The notes below the pieces were generated by a model that saw only the letters and a program-made list of their open reading frames with translations, made no database searches and was not told the DNA's origin. 64,000 nt of DNA from Neocallimastix lanati (nom. inval.) (Eukaryota; Neocallimastigomycota; Neocallimastigomycetes; Neocallimastigales; Neocallimastigaceae): assembly GCA_016946835.1 (NCBI GenBank), contig JACVTC010000009.1:336001-400000 (forward strand), read 5' to 3'. Below are positions 45,230 through 59,378 of the stretch, in pieces. The translations under genes were made by a program, and so were the position numbers. The first letter of the stretch is position 1. Each line of letters opens with the position of its first letter.

Positions 45230-46420
45230 ATTATTTATTATTTAATATTATTATTTATTATTTATTATTTATTATTTATTATTTATTATTTATTATTTAT
45301 TATTTATTATTTATTATTTATTATTTATTATTTATTATTTATTATTTATTATTTATTATTTATTATTTATTATTTATTATTTATTATTTATTATTTATTA
45401 TTTATTATTTATTATTTATTATTTATTATTTATTATTTATTATTTATTATTTATTATTTATTATTTATTATTTATTATTTATTATTTATTATTTATTATT
45501 TATTATTTATTATTTATTATTTATTATTTATTATTTATTATTTATTATTTATTATTTAATTATTTATTATTTATTATTTATTAATAAATAGTCTTTTTTA
45601 TTATTTATTAATTATTATTTATTATTTATTAATTATTATTCAATTATTTATTATTTATTATTTATTATTTATTATTTAATTATTTATTATTTATTATTTA
45701 TTAATAAATACTCTTTTTAATTATTTATTATTTATTATTTATTATTTATTATTTATTATTTATTATTTATTATTTATTATTTATTATTTATTATTTATTA
45801 TTTATTATTTATTATTTATTATTTATTATTTATTATTTATTATTTATTATTTATTATTTATTATTTATTATTTATTATTTATTATTTATTATTTATTATT
45901 TATTATTTATTATTTATTATTTAATTATTTATTATTTATTATTTATTAATAAATAGTCTTTTTTATTATTTATTAATTATTATTTATTATTTATTAATTA
46001 TTATTCAATTATTTATTATTTATTATTTATTATTTATTATTTAATTATTTATTATTTATTATTTATTAATAAATACTCTTTTTAATTATTTATTATTTAT
46101 TATTTATTATTTATTATTTATTATTTATTATTTATTATTTATTATTTATTATTTATTATTTATTATTTATTATTTATTATTTATTATTTATTATTTATTA
46201 TTTATTATTTATTATTTATTATTTATTATTTATTATTTATTATTTATTATTTATTATTTATTATTTATTATTTATTATTTGTTATTTATTATTTATTATT
46301 TATTATTCAATTATTTATTAATAAATAGTCTTTTTTATTATTTATTATTTATTATTTATTATTTATTATTTATTATTTATTATTCAATTATTTATTATTT
46401 ATTATTTATTATTAAGTATA
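45230..46420. repeat. TTATTTA heptamer satellite with 365-bp higher-order unit
   Basis: About 1.2 kb of TTATTTA heptamers. Two landmark interruptions recur: AATAAATAGTCTTTTTTA (GTC at 45591, 45956 and 46328) and AATAAATACTCTTTTTAATT (CTC at 45711 and 46076). The spacing is 365 bp for both pairs and 372 bp for the last one, so a larger block was duplicated on top of the heptamer. The 130-residue open frame across its left part is only the repeat translated (IIYYLLF) and is not a gene. It is the reverse complement of the heptamer type at 181-1215. Confidence 0.92.
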
Positions 46421-47391
46421 TATAAAAATACAAAGAAAGATAATAAACAAATTGATTTAACTATTTTTTTTTTAATTTTTTTATTTGAAATTTTATTTTA
46501 ACATTTTATTTTTCTTCTTCTTCTTCAAATCCAATTTCTGATTTTCATTGTCAAATGAAAATAAAATTGATAAAAAAAACCTTTTTTTATTCATTAAATA
46601 TAAAACAAATAAAATAATAATAATAATAATAATAATAATGATAATAATAATAATAATAATAATATTTTTTTATGAAAATAGGTGTAGCCCATTTATTTTA
46701 TTATTTTATATTTTTTTTTTTTATTGCTTTATTTTTGTTTTTATTTTATTATTATTTTATTATTATTTTATTATTATTTTATTATTTTTTTAATATATAT
46801 ATATATAATGAAATAAAAGGAAATAAAAGTATACTATTGAAAATTTATAAAATAGAAATGATTTAATAACTATTACATTTAAAAAATATTAAAAAAAAAA
46901 AAAAACTTTATCTATAATAATTTATTTATCTGGTGTAAAATTGTGGATGGATTTTTTTTTTTTAAAAAAAAAAAAATAAAATAAAATAAAATAAAAAATA
47001 AAATAAAAAAAATAAAATAAAATAAAATAAAAAATTAATAAAAAAAAAAATAGGATATGATATTATAAAAAATAAAAAAAAAATTAAAATTAAAAAATAA
47101 AAAATAAAAAAGAGATTAAAAAATATTTATATATAAAGATGATTTATATGGTTGTATGGATGTATTCTTAAAACATAAAAATATTATTCATTCTAAATAG
47201 TGAAATTGAGAAAATTAATTATTTTTTTTTACATAAAATTAGTGGATAGAATAAATAAATTATAATTTATTTATTTATTATTTATTATTTATTTATTTAT
47301 TATTTATTATATATTTATTTATTTATTGGTTTGTTTATAAAATTAATAACCAATGCAATATTATGGATGGATAAAACAAATTGATCATTAA

Positions 47392-47435
<44 letters not shown>

Positions 47436-48183
47436 AATTATTTTCTCCTTTTTTTTTTTATATATAATTCTATTTTTATAAAAGTCTTTTTTCTATTTCT
47501 ATTTCTATTTTCTTTTTTTTCTTTTTCTTTATTTTATTTTTGCTCATTTTTACGTCATAAAAGTGGCCAAACTTTATTTTATTTTTTCTTTTTTTATATA
47601 AATATGGTAATTATTTCTAACTGGAAAAGTTTCTTTTATAAAAAATACAAATATAAATATTAAATACAAATATTAAATATGAATATAAATGGAAAATATG
47701 GAAAATAAATATTTAAAAAATAAATTAAAAAAATTATAATGGAATAATAAATAATGGAATAATAAATAATAAAAAGAATATAAAGAGTATTTATTAATAT
47801 ATAATAAATAATAAATAATAAAAGGAATATAAAGAGCATATATTAATATATATAATAAATAATAAATAATAAATAAATAAGATAGAGAAATTATACTAGT
47901 AGATATATACAAATACAAATAAAACAAATATAACAAATATTTATATATCATAAATATATAACAAATATACAACTAATGCAACAAATATAATGAATATATA
48001 ACAAATATAACAAATATAATGAATATAACAAATATATAAATATAATGATAATGAAGTCATTCAGTAAAAGACATGCAATAATAAAAATATAAATATAAAT
48101 ATATGTAAATAAAAATAATACTTGTATATAATTCTATATATAACATTTATTTCATAATTTATAGTTACGCATTTTATAGTTAT
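46421..48183. other. Intergenic AT-rich region
   Basis: Contains AAT and TTTTA repeats, A/T-runs and short AACAAATAT repeats at 47930-48035. A patch at 47540-47570 (TTACGTCATAAAAGTGGCCA) is compositionally richer but unassigned. Other than the weak small ORF at 46493-46594, nothing gene-like is seen. Confidence 0.5.
46493..46594 (-). CDS. Doubtful small ORF (33 aa)
   Basis: The minus strand reads MNKKRFFLSILFSFDNENQK and then a Leu-Asp-Leu and poly-Lys end, stopping at 46493. The segment SFDNENQKLDL is less repetitive than its surroundings. It has no homology that I recognise and no supporting splice partner. It may be chance or a leftover exon. Confidence 0.15.
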   Translation of the reverse strand: MNKKRFFLSILFSFDNENQKLDLKKKKKNKMLK

Positions 48184-48502
48184 ATGTATTTTATATTTAG
48201 ATATTTACATGTATTTTATATGTATTTTATATTTAGATATTTACATGTATTTTATATGTATTTTATATTTAGATATTTACATGTATTTTATATGTATTTT
48301 ATATTTAGATATTTACATGTATTTTATATGTATTTTATATTTAGATATTTACATGTATTTTATATGTATTTTATATTTAGATATTTACATGTATTTTATA
48401 TGTATTTTATATTTAGATATTTACATGTATTTTATATGTATTTTATATTTAGATATTTACATGTATTTTATATGTATTTTATATTTAGATATTTATTTTA
48501 TA
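48184..48502. repeat. 36-bp minisatellite, nearly nine perfect units
   Basis: The unit is TGTATTTTATATTTAGATAT followed by TTACATGTATTTTATA. It repeats almost without mismatch from about 48184 to 48502. Because 36 is divisible by three and the unit has no stop in two frames, it gives two overlapping open frames (MYFIFRYLHVFY repeats and MYFICILYLDIY repeats). These are repeat artefacts unless expression is shown. Confidence 0.95.
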
Positions 48503-48844
48503 TATAAATATTATTCTATACAAAGTAAAGTATTCTACAGTTTTATATTAAAATCTGGTGGATCATTTATTTATTTATTTATTTACATATTTATTTATTT
48601 ATTTATTTAATTTATATATCACAACTATAAATATGGATAGAAAATTTTATTTTTTTATAATTCTTTTATCATTTGCATTTTTTTCTTTTATTATTATTAA
48701 ATATAATTATTAATAAAATACTTGAATATAATAATATTCAATGTATTATATATAATTATTATTAAAAATAATTTATTATCTATTTATGATATATATTATT
48801 TATTTATTTATGATATATATATCTATTATCTATTATATATTTAT

Positions 48845-49005
48845 TATATATTTATTATTATATTTATTATTATATTTATTATTATATTTATTATTATATT
48901 TATTATTTTATTTATTATTATATTTATTATTATATTTATTATTATATTTATTATTATATTTATTATTATATTTATCATTATATTTATTATTATATTTATT
49001 ATTAT
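48845..49005. repeat. 12-bp ATTTATTATTAT tandem repeat
   Basis: About thirteen units of a dodecamer, with single-base variants (TTATTTTATT near 48905, ATCATT near 48972). The overlapping open frames of Ile/Phe or Leu/Tyr are translations of the repeat. Confidence 0.9.
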
Positions 49006-49024
49006 ATATAATATTATATTTTAA

Positions 49025-52000
49025 GTAAAGTTTGAACAAGTTGTTATACAAAGATGTTAAGTACAATTATGATTAATTTTGAACTTTGACATTTTTTAAT
49101 TGTTATAACTTTATTATTTCATTACTATTCATATATTATTATATATTTCTATATATATTATATTTTATATATTTTTTATATTATTTATTATTATTTATTA
49201 TTTATTATTATTATTTATTATTTATTATTTATTATTTAGTATATATATTTCTATATTTTATTATTTTATATTTTAAATAAATTATATTTATTTAATATTT
49301 ATATATTATTCAATTATTTATTATTTATTATTTATATATTATATTTGAATATGTATATTTTTTTATTTATATTTATTATTCCTTATATTTATATTTATTT
49401 TCTATTTATTTGTATTTATTATTTATTATTTATTTATATATCTGTTTACATAGGTAAATTAATAATATAATTTGTATTATCTTTTTTTTTATTTAAATTA
49501 AAAAAAAGAAAAAAACGTTTTTAATTAAATAAAACTTTAATTAATATTAAATTTTATTTGAAAGGAATAATATTAAACATAATTGATTTCTGTGCTACTG
49601 AAATAAATTAAATTTAAATTAATTTTTAAATAATAACAATGCTTGATAACTTTAAGGAATAGTAAACTTAATTTTTTATTAAAAATGTTTAGAATTACCA
49701 AAGAAAAAGAAAAATTTAAATAAAAAATTTTTAATTAAATAATAGTAATTAAAAATTCAACAGCAAAAGATGGTGTCGTTTTTCCTCTGCTCAAAAGTAT
49801 TATAAAAGTTTCAATTTTTGCAATAGGTATATATTTTAAATAATTTAAATAATTTATATATAATTTTTCTTTTTTGTTATTTAAATAGTAGATATGAAAT
49901 ATGAAAATACTGAGATAAAAAATTAATAGGAATACATTTAAAAAAAACATAAAATAAAACAGAATAAAGTAAAAATACATAAATAATATTTAAACAAAAA
50001 AAACAATTATATCTAAAAAATAAATGATTTAATTTTTAACATTCTTATTATTATGCAAATATTTCATTTATCATCTATAAATGAAAAAAAAAGTTTAATA
50101 TTGATTTAATTCAATTTATTCAATGGTATATGATAATGCTTATAGTTACTTATTTTCATTTTATTAATAAATTGTCATTCTATAAACGTTTTGATATATA
50201 AATATATATAAAAAAAATTAGATTTAAATATTATTAATGACAATAAAAATTCATAATAGATATTATACACTTTTTTTTCTTTTTTTTTTTTTTTAATACA
50301 AATATAAGATTGATATTTTATAAAAATTTGATAATTTTCATAAAATAAAAGAAAAAAAAATAATTAATAAAAATGAAAAAAATATATAGAAATTAAAGTG
50401 GGTTAAAATGAGGGTAGCTATAAGGTCAATAATAGTAATAATAGTATATATATATGTTATAAATACAGAAGAAAAAAAATAATTATATAATAATAGATAA
50501 TAAATAATAAATAATAGTAATAATAATAAATAAATAATAATAAATTATAATAAGATCAATATTATTATTAATATTAATATTTTATTATTATTTAGTTGCA
50601 ACAAATACTATTAATATAAAATGGTTTACAAAATCTATTGAATATAATCATAATAATGATTTGTTAATGATGAAAAGACACAATAACTAATAGATAAATA
50701 TAGTATTGTAATACTTTTTTTTTTTTTTTTCATAATTATAATTAATTAAATAAAAAAAATAATAAAAAAAATAAAGATAATAATAATAAAGATAATAATA
50801 ATTATAAATAATAATATCAATAATATTATATTAATAATAATTTAATAAATGAATAATAATAATTGACAAGATTTTGTTTCATATCCATAATTATTATTAT
50901 GAGATGCGGTTAGTAAAAAAATTTAATCTAACTGTTAAAATAATATATTATTCTTTTAAAATAAAAAAATTTATATTATTATTATTTATTGTATTTTTTA
51001 GGATCTTGATATTTTAATTAATAATTAATACTCTTACATAGTTAATAGCCTATTTTAATTATAGTTTTATAAGTTTTTTAGTTTTTTAAAAATAAAAAAT
51101 ATATCATCATTAGTAAATATCCAATATTTATTTTTTATATTATCTTAAACTATGATATTTTAATTAACAACTAATTATATTCTTTCATTTACTTAAATAT
51201 TAATAATAATTAATACTGTTACATGTTCAAAAGTATATGTAAAATATTTACTACATTTAAATATTTATTTTAATTAATTTATATATTTTTCATGATATTA
51301 TCATCGACTTGCTCTTTCATCTTCTTATCTTTCTTTATTACTTTTCTTCATCAAATTTTTAACGTATCATTTAAATAAAATTCACTGTTAATTATGTAAA
51401 TTGAAAGTGAAAAGTTTCAAATTATAATGGATACTCAATTGTCTCCACATTTTTTTTTTTTTTTTTTTCTATTATTATCTTATTTATATATATATAATTA
51501 ATCTATAAAATATTTATTAATATTTATTAATATTTATTAATATTTAATTTATTTATTTTTATTTACATTTATTTATATTTATTAATATTTACTAATATTT
51601 ATTAATATTTATTAATATTTATTTATATTTATTTATATTTATCTATTTATTTATTTATTTATGTTGGTACCTTTGAAAGGATTAAATAGTAATTAAAAAT
51701 TTTTTTATATTTAAAGTTTTTTTTATTTATTTTTATAAACAAGCACAAAATAAATTAAAAGGTCTTTTTTATAAATATTAAAGTTCTAATCATCCAATAG
51801 AAAATTTAATTTATATTAATATACAATTTAATACAATACTATAATAAATAGATTAATATATTATATAAACCTATAAAATATAATGGTAATATATTATGTA
51901 TAATATAATATGGTAGAATTAGATATAAAATTAATTAATAGAGAATAATAGTATGATTATAAAAAACCAAAAAATTAAATTTATACAAATTAAATATTTA

Positions 52001-54069
52001 TAATAAACATTACCATTATTATATAATAAATAAATAAATAAATAGATAAATAATAAATAAATAAACAAATAATAAATAATAGCGTTATATAATTCATAAT
52101 AATAAATATTTATTAGTAATAGATAATTCATAATAATATTAATAATTATTAGTAATAAATAATTATTTCTTATTACTCTTTTAATTAATATTGACCATTT
52201 ATTATTAGAAGTATTGTCAATAAAATTAAGACTAATAATATCTTTATTTTTTATATGAAAATAAATAAGCATCTTTGTTTTCATTAATTATTAATTAACC
52301 ACCTTCTAATTATAAATTGATTTTTTAATTATAAAATGACATTTTAATTATGAAGTGACTTTTTAATATAATTTATATATGTTATTTTAAATTTACTATT
52401 ATTATTATTAGAGTATTCTTTTATCTTGCCTTTTACTTTTGTAAAATCTTGTCTTTATAGTTTTTCCTATTTCTTCAATGATAAAAATATTTTTTTCATT
52501 ATTTTTAAGATATATTCTAAATACTGATGATTTAAATAATATTTTATAATATTTGAATAAAAAAATATTATTATAATCCATCATCTATTGATAAACTTTT
52601 TTTTTTATTATCTATGAAATAGACTTTTGAATATGAAAACTTTGACTTTTAATCAACTTAAAAAAAGTGTAATAATAGTGTGAAAATTATGATACTAAGT
52701 TTTTATTTGAAGAATAAAATGATGATGCTTAATTCTTGTTCTGATGTAGATGAAGTGCACCATTATTCTATCATAATTATTCTATCATAATTATTTTATT
52801 AATGAAAAATAAAAATAAAAATAAATTTTTTTCTTTTTTTTTGTATTCTGTTAAATTTCTATTGAATTAAATCCATTGTATAATATATTATTTAGATATA
52901 TTAACAATATATTTCTAATATATATTCTAATATATAATTAATATATAGTTAATATAAATTAATTTTAATATAATTTTTTTTTTATTATTTAAAAGGTATA
53001 AAAATTTTAATAAAAATTAAATAAATAAATAATATAAAATTAAATAAATAAATAAATAAATGAAATAAATAAATAATATAAACTTTAATATATATGAAAA
53101 TAATTTAAAAGAATAAGGGTTAGTTTTTACATTTCAAATTTTTTTTTTTTATTATTATTTAAACTTTTTAAATCTTCATAAATATTCAAATATTTAATGA
53201 AAGAATAAAAAAATTTTATATTTTATTTTATTTTATTTTATCCTTTATTTTTTTTTTTTTTTATAATTTTTATTCAGTTGTAATAAATTTGCTTTTTTAT
53301 TTTTATTATTTTTATTATTTTGTTTTATTTTTTTTTTTAGTTTATTTTATTTCTTTTTTATTGTAAATTTATGATTTTTAGAATTTATATAATTTTTTTT
53401 TCTAAAAAAAAAAAATAAATATAAAAAAAGAAAAACAAAATATAAAAATAAAATATCGATGTAATAAAAAAGAAATATAATAATAATAATAATAGTAATA
53501 ATAATATTATTAATAAAAATAAAATCCAAATTTATATACATTTAAAAAAAAATATATTATATTATAAATTTCATTCTTTGAAATTGGAGCTGATATATTA
53601 ATTATATTTGCTGATAACATATATATTCTTTTTTTTTTGAAATGATAAACACAAATTACAATTAAATACAAGGATAAAGAAAAAAAAAAAAAAAAAATAG
53701 AATAAGAAAAATAATTAAAATAATAAAAAATAATAAAAATAATAAAAAAAAATAAATATAATATCAAACCTTTAAATTTTTATAGAATAAAAATTAAATA
53801 GGTATATATTTGATGAATTTTATTATATGTAATTTTTATAAAGAATATAAAATTTCATGAATTACAATATTATATAATTATTATTTAATTCATCATATTA
53901 AATATAAAAAGTATAAATGGATACAATCTAGACATTTTAATACTTGTATTTTATATGCTAATATTAATAATAATTATTATAATTATATATATGTTTGATA
54001 TATTATTATATATAAAATAAAATATAAAATTTTGATTTTTGAAAAAATTTTGATACTAATAAAACTATA

Positions 54070-54105
<36 letters not shown>

Positions 54106-54348
54106 TTTCGTCTCTTTTATATTTAATATAAATACACAGGAAAGATACACATTTAAAACAAATAAAAAAAATAAAAAAATAGCAAAACAACAACAACAAA
54201 AAAAAAAAAACATGAAATAAAAAGATATTCATAGAAGCAATTATATACAAAAAAAATATATATATATAAATATAAAATAAAAAAAAATAAAATAAAATAT
54301 AATAAAAAAATAGTTAAATAATATATAGAATAAAATATATATATAGTC
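49025..54348. other. 5.3-kb gene-poor AT region
   Basis: No complete gene is supportable. Two short coding-like patches stand out. At 49735-49800 (-) the translation ends with SRGKTTPSFAVEFLITII. At about 50595-50690 (+) one reads ATNTINIKWFTKSIEYNHNN and stops shortly after. Neither is recognisable, and both are probably gene fragments or chance. The remainder is AT repeats, including TTATT arrays (49140-49440), TATTTATTAATATTTATTAA repeats (51510-51660) and a doubled ATTCTATCATAATT at 52763-52795. The same ATTCTATCATAATTATT occurs at about 3751. Confidence 0.5.
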
Positions 54349-55553
54349 ATGAATAGTTCCCTTGGTGATAAATTATATAAATCAAAGGTAAAAAATCATT
54401 ATGAGCTATACGTACAACTAGGAAATTTCAAAAATATTGATATTAGATACTCAGGGTAATATAATAGTGAAATGATTGGAAATAATTGTTTTATAATAGT
54501 AAAAATTCTTTGGGCGATATACTTATATAACTTTATATATATATATAAATATACATTTTATTTATTTTATTTATTTTTATAATAATTTATTTAAACTCAA
54601 TAAAGGAAATATCAATTGAGAATAAAAGCTTTTATTGGTCCAAATGAAAATACCCCCAAAAAATATTTTAAAGTTGATAAAAAGAAATGTGAAAATGAAA
54701 TAAAACAGGATAGTCAATCCACAGATTTATCAGGTATATTTTGAAATTCGATTTATCTATTTTGTCTCTATTATATATTATTATTGTTATTTCTATTTTT
54801 TTTTTTTTTTATTTTTTTTATTTTATTTTATTTTATTTTATTTTGTAAGCAATATAAAATATTTATTTAAAATAAATTATATATTTAATTATTAATAAGA
54901 AAAATCAATTCTAATGAAAATAAAAAATATATATATTTAATTTTATTATTTATTATATATATATATATATATATTTTTTTTTTTTTGAAAAAATATAAAA
55001 GATAATAGTAACTCTAATAGATATCAATCTTTTCAAGAAAATAAGAAATATAGAAAAGGGATAACATATTATTGTAAACCAATAACTATAGAATATGAAT
55101 TTCAAAAAGAAAATGTTAATGAAACCGTCTGTTTCGTTTTAAATAAACCCGTCAATATTCAAAAAAGGGAATCTAAATCCTCTAAAAGAAAATCCATTCT
55201 TGGATCTACTTCATCTATTGTTCGTTCTAATACCAGTAAAAGATTTTCATTATATTCATTATATCGACATGATTCTAAAAGAACTTCTATAAGTAGTAAT
55301 AGTAGTCTTACTACTAGTAATATTTTAAGTGGTTCTCTCACCAATGGAAGAGAGAATGAAAATGTAAATAATATATTAGAATCTGAAAAACATGATGATC
55401 AGTATTCCTCAATTTCTTCTAGTTATGGTGGCATTAAGTCTTTACCTTCCTCCTTACTAGAACAAGAAATAGGTTATGAGAAAATGAGTGAAAAGGATTT
55501 AAATGTCTATCTTGTCTTTAGGTTTTATGTACAAAAAGAAGAAAAGTAAAGAT

Positions 55554-55584
<31 letters not shown>

Positions 55585-56578
55585 ATATATTATTTAAAAT
55601 TATTATTATTATTATAATTTTAATTATTTTAATTATATAATTATATCATCATTATATCAATATATTATATTATTATATATATATTAATTATATCTTATTG
55701 TATTTTATTATATTATATCTATTAATATATTATTATTTATATATCTTCTTTAATTATATTATATAACTTTTTTAAATAATGATTTAATTTTTATGAATAA
55801 AAATAAAAAAAAAAAAAAAAAAATTTATCAATCAATTATTAATGATTTGGCCATTATTAATAGACAAAGAACTTTTTATAAAAAAATAAAAGATCAAACC
55901 TACTTTATTGGTAATTTAGATCAATTAATAGATCAATGCTTCTTTAGAAGATTTGCAACTATAGATTTTGGTTATTTATATTATGGTGAATGGAATATGT
56001 TTATATCCTTTTGTAGTACGGGATATCAAGCAAAACCAAAAGATTTACTCATGGCCGATCTTTATAACTTAAAAAGTCGTAATGATAGTAGTTCAAGTAT
56101 ATCGGATTTTTTTTCACATCCTTCTCATGCTGTCCTATCTAATTATAACAATATTAGCAATGATAAAAGAAGAAATAGTTCTCTTTTCTCATATAATAAT
56201 AAAAGAAGTAGCTCTATTGATGTTCTTTTAAATATTAATAAAAAGAAGACTGTAGGTGGAAGGGAATTAAAAAGAAGTTTCAGTGATGATAATGTTAATA
56301 ATAGTTTCCAAATAGATGAAAAGAAAAGTGTAAGTTTATATATATTAATAAAAATATTTATAAATGGAAATTATATAATATATTGAATAATATTATTATT
56401 ATATTATATATTATTATATTATTAATTTATTGAATAATATTATATTATTATTATTATATTATATATTATTATATTATAAATTATTATATTTTATTCATTT
56501 ATATGATAATATTAAATAATTTATTTTAACAACAATACTCAAAATTTTATTTTGTTCAATACTCATGTTATTATTAAA

Positions 56579-56609
<31 letters not shown>

Positions 56610-59342
56610 TAATAAAATAGATTCCTGAGAATACGGAAAAAATATTAGAAAAATTATTAATTAATTCCTGTGTTCTCTTTAAAAATACTTTTAATTCACT
56701 TATTAAAGCTATTCATTCTTATTATATTAATCTTAATGAACGGCCTTTAATAAAACCCGAGGAAAAATTTAGTATTATTATAATAAAATTTTATAAAGTT
56801 TTATTTAATATTTCTCAACATACCGATATCTATTTTGGTCATCATGATTCTCTTGGAATGGTGGAAGAACCTATTATAGAATATAAGGAGTCGGTGTTGG
56901 AGTCGAAATCGTCATCAATGACATCAATGAAGGAATCAATGAAGGAAAAAGATAAGGTAAAAAAGGAAATAGAAAAAGAAAAAGAAGAAACTAAAATGAA
57001 GAAGAAGATTAGGGAATTAAATTCTATCATTAAAAATCTTTCATTGTCCAATACCTTATATCAAGATGCTATAAATAATCAATACATGATGTCGGTATTG
57101 AATGAAACTGTTCAATCCTATAGAAATTGTTTAAAGGTAAAAATTGAAAATTTAAAAATAAAATATATAATTAAAAAAAAAAAAAATTAAAAATAAAATA
57201 AAATAAATAAAAAAAATAAAAAAGAAGTCATATATTTATTATTTTTTTATTTATTAAATATATATATACATATCAAATTTCAATATATATTATTAAACTT
57301 TAAATGTTTTTGTATATATATATATATATATATATAATTTTTTATATATTATATTATATAATAATAAAATAACAATAACATAAAAATATTAATAATATAA
57401 AAATAATAATAATTAATAATTAAAAAAAAAAAAAAAAAAAAAAAAGAAATGTAAAACTGAACAAGATTTATTTTCTTCAACAATACGGTTGGTTAATTAT
57501 ATTAATGATCAATCCAATATTCTTTTGAGCTATTATTTCTCGGAATACCATGTACAGTCTAATGAATTTATAAAGTTAAGAGATGAATGGCTTTCAAAAG
57601 AAAGTTCCAGTTATCAATCCCTATTATTTACTTCTTCTAAATCCGATTTAGGAAATAAAAAAGTTAATGAATTTCTTAATAAATGGTATATATATATAAA
57701 GAAAACGTATTATAATTATTATTATTTTAATTATTATTTTATTATATATATTAATAAATATAATTAATATTAATATATATATAATTTAAATGTTATTTTT
57801 ATTTATTTATTTATTTATTTATTTATTTGTTTATTATTTTTATTATTATTTTATTTTATTTTATTTTATTTTTCTTTTTTTAATATCATTCATATATCAT
57901 TTTATTTTTGAAGGGAAAAAATTAATATTGTTGATATTGAAGATGAAAATGTTAATAATTTAAAGAATGAATCCAGAGGATATTTTAATGTATACAATAA
58001 AGACGTGGATCCATTCTTTAAGTTGGTAAAATGTGATAAGAGTGATAACTCCATCGAAAATAATGTAAATCGTTGGCCTGTCATCATTTCTTCTCAAGTA
58101 GTAGCAGGTGATAGTGATGCCAAAGGAAAAAATAATAAGAAATTAGAAATAAAGGTAAAAATAAAAATAAAAATAAAAATAAGAATAAGAATAAAAATAA
58201 AAATAAAAATAAAAATAAATATATATATATAAAGTTGTTGATAATTTTAGAAAACTTAACATTATAATATTTATTAATATATATTATTTAATATATATAT
58301 ATATATATAATTTATACCTATTATATTATTTTTTTATTTATATCTATTTTTTATTTTTTATTTATATCTATTTTTTATTTATTATTAATATCTATTTTTT
58401 ATTTATTTATATCTATTTTGTATTATATATATATCTTATTATTTTATATTTTAATTTAATATATATAATTAATATTTCCAATTTATAAAAAGGATATATT
58501 AAAAGATAAATTGGAAAATGATTCCAAGAAAGTAGAAGAAGATTTGAAAAATGAAAATTCTTTAGAGAAAAATATAAAGGATATAAAGGAGAAAGAAATA
58601 CATAATATAATGGACTCCTCTATAAAATCTTCCTCTGTCTCTTCATCATCATCTACGTCCTCTACTACCTCATCTACAGCATCTAGTTCTTCCTCTTCAG
58701 ATGAAGATATCAAATATCATTTATTAATTTGTGTTCATGGTTTTCTTGGTAATAAATATGATTTGTATACCGTAAGAGATTATTTTGAACGTTATATTAA
58801 TAATAATGAGAAAAATAGGGATCGAATGAAGTATGTTTATCTCTTATCTAAAAGTAATCAAGAAAATTCGTATTTGGATATTGAAAGTGAAAGTCGAAAA
58901 TTATATGAAGAAATAGAAGAATTTATGATACGGAAGCATACTAAATTTACCTATATCAGTTTTATTTGTCATAGTATGGGAGGTGTCATTGCTCGTTCCC
59001 TCATTGCGAAAACAGAATTTATAAAGTATTGGTCATTACTACATTCTTTCATTTCTTTCTCCGTTCCTCATGTGGGGATGCGATTAAAAAATTCCTTCTT
59101 CTCACTCTGTTTCAAATCCTATTTAAAGATTAGTGGTCGTAATAAGAAAAAGACTTCCTTGGATCAATTAGCTATTCTAGATAATGCTGATATCAAGAAT
59201 TGTTATATCTATAAGTTGAGTGAAAAAAAGAGTTTAGCGCTTTTCAAATATGTTCATTTAATTTCCGTTACTCAAGATGGTTATGTTCCTCAATACTCTT
59301 CTCTTATTATGCCAAAAATGATGGAAGAGAATAATTATAATT

Positions 59343-59378
<36 letters not shown>

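Noticed and set aside
45167-45559. 130-residue open frame of IIYYLLF repeats
   Set aside because: A direct translation of the heptamer satellite; open only because seven-base units give three repeating codon frames without stops.
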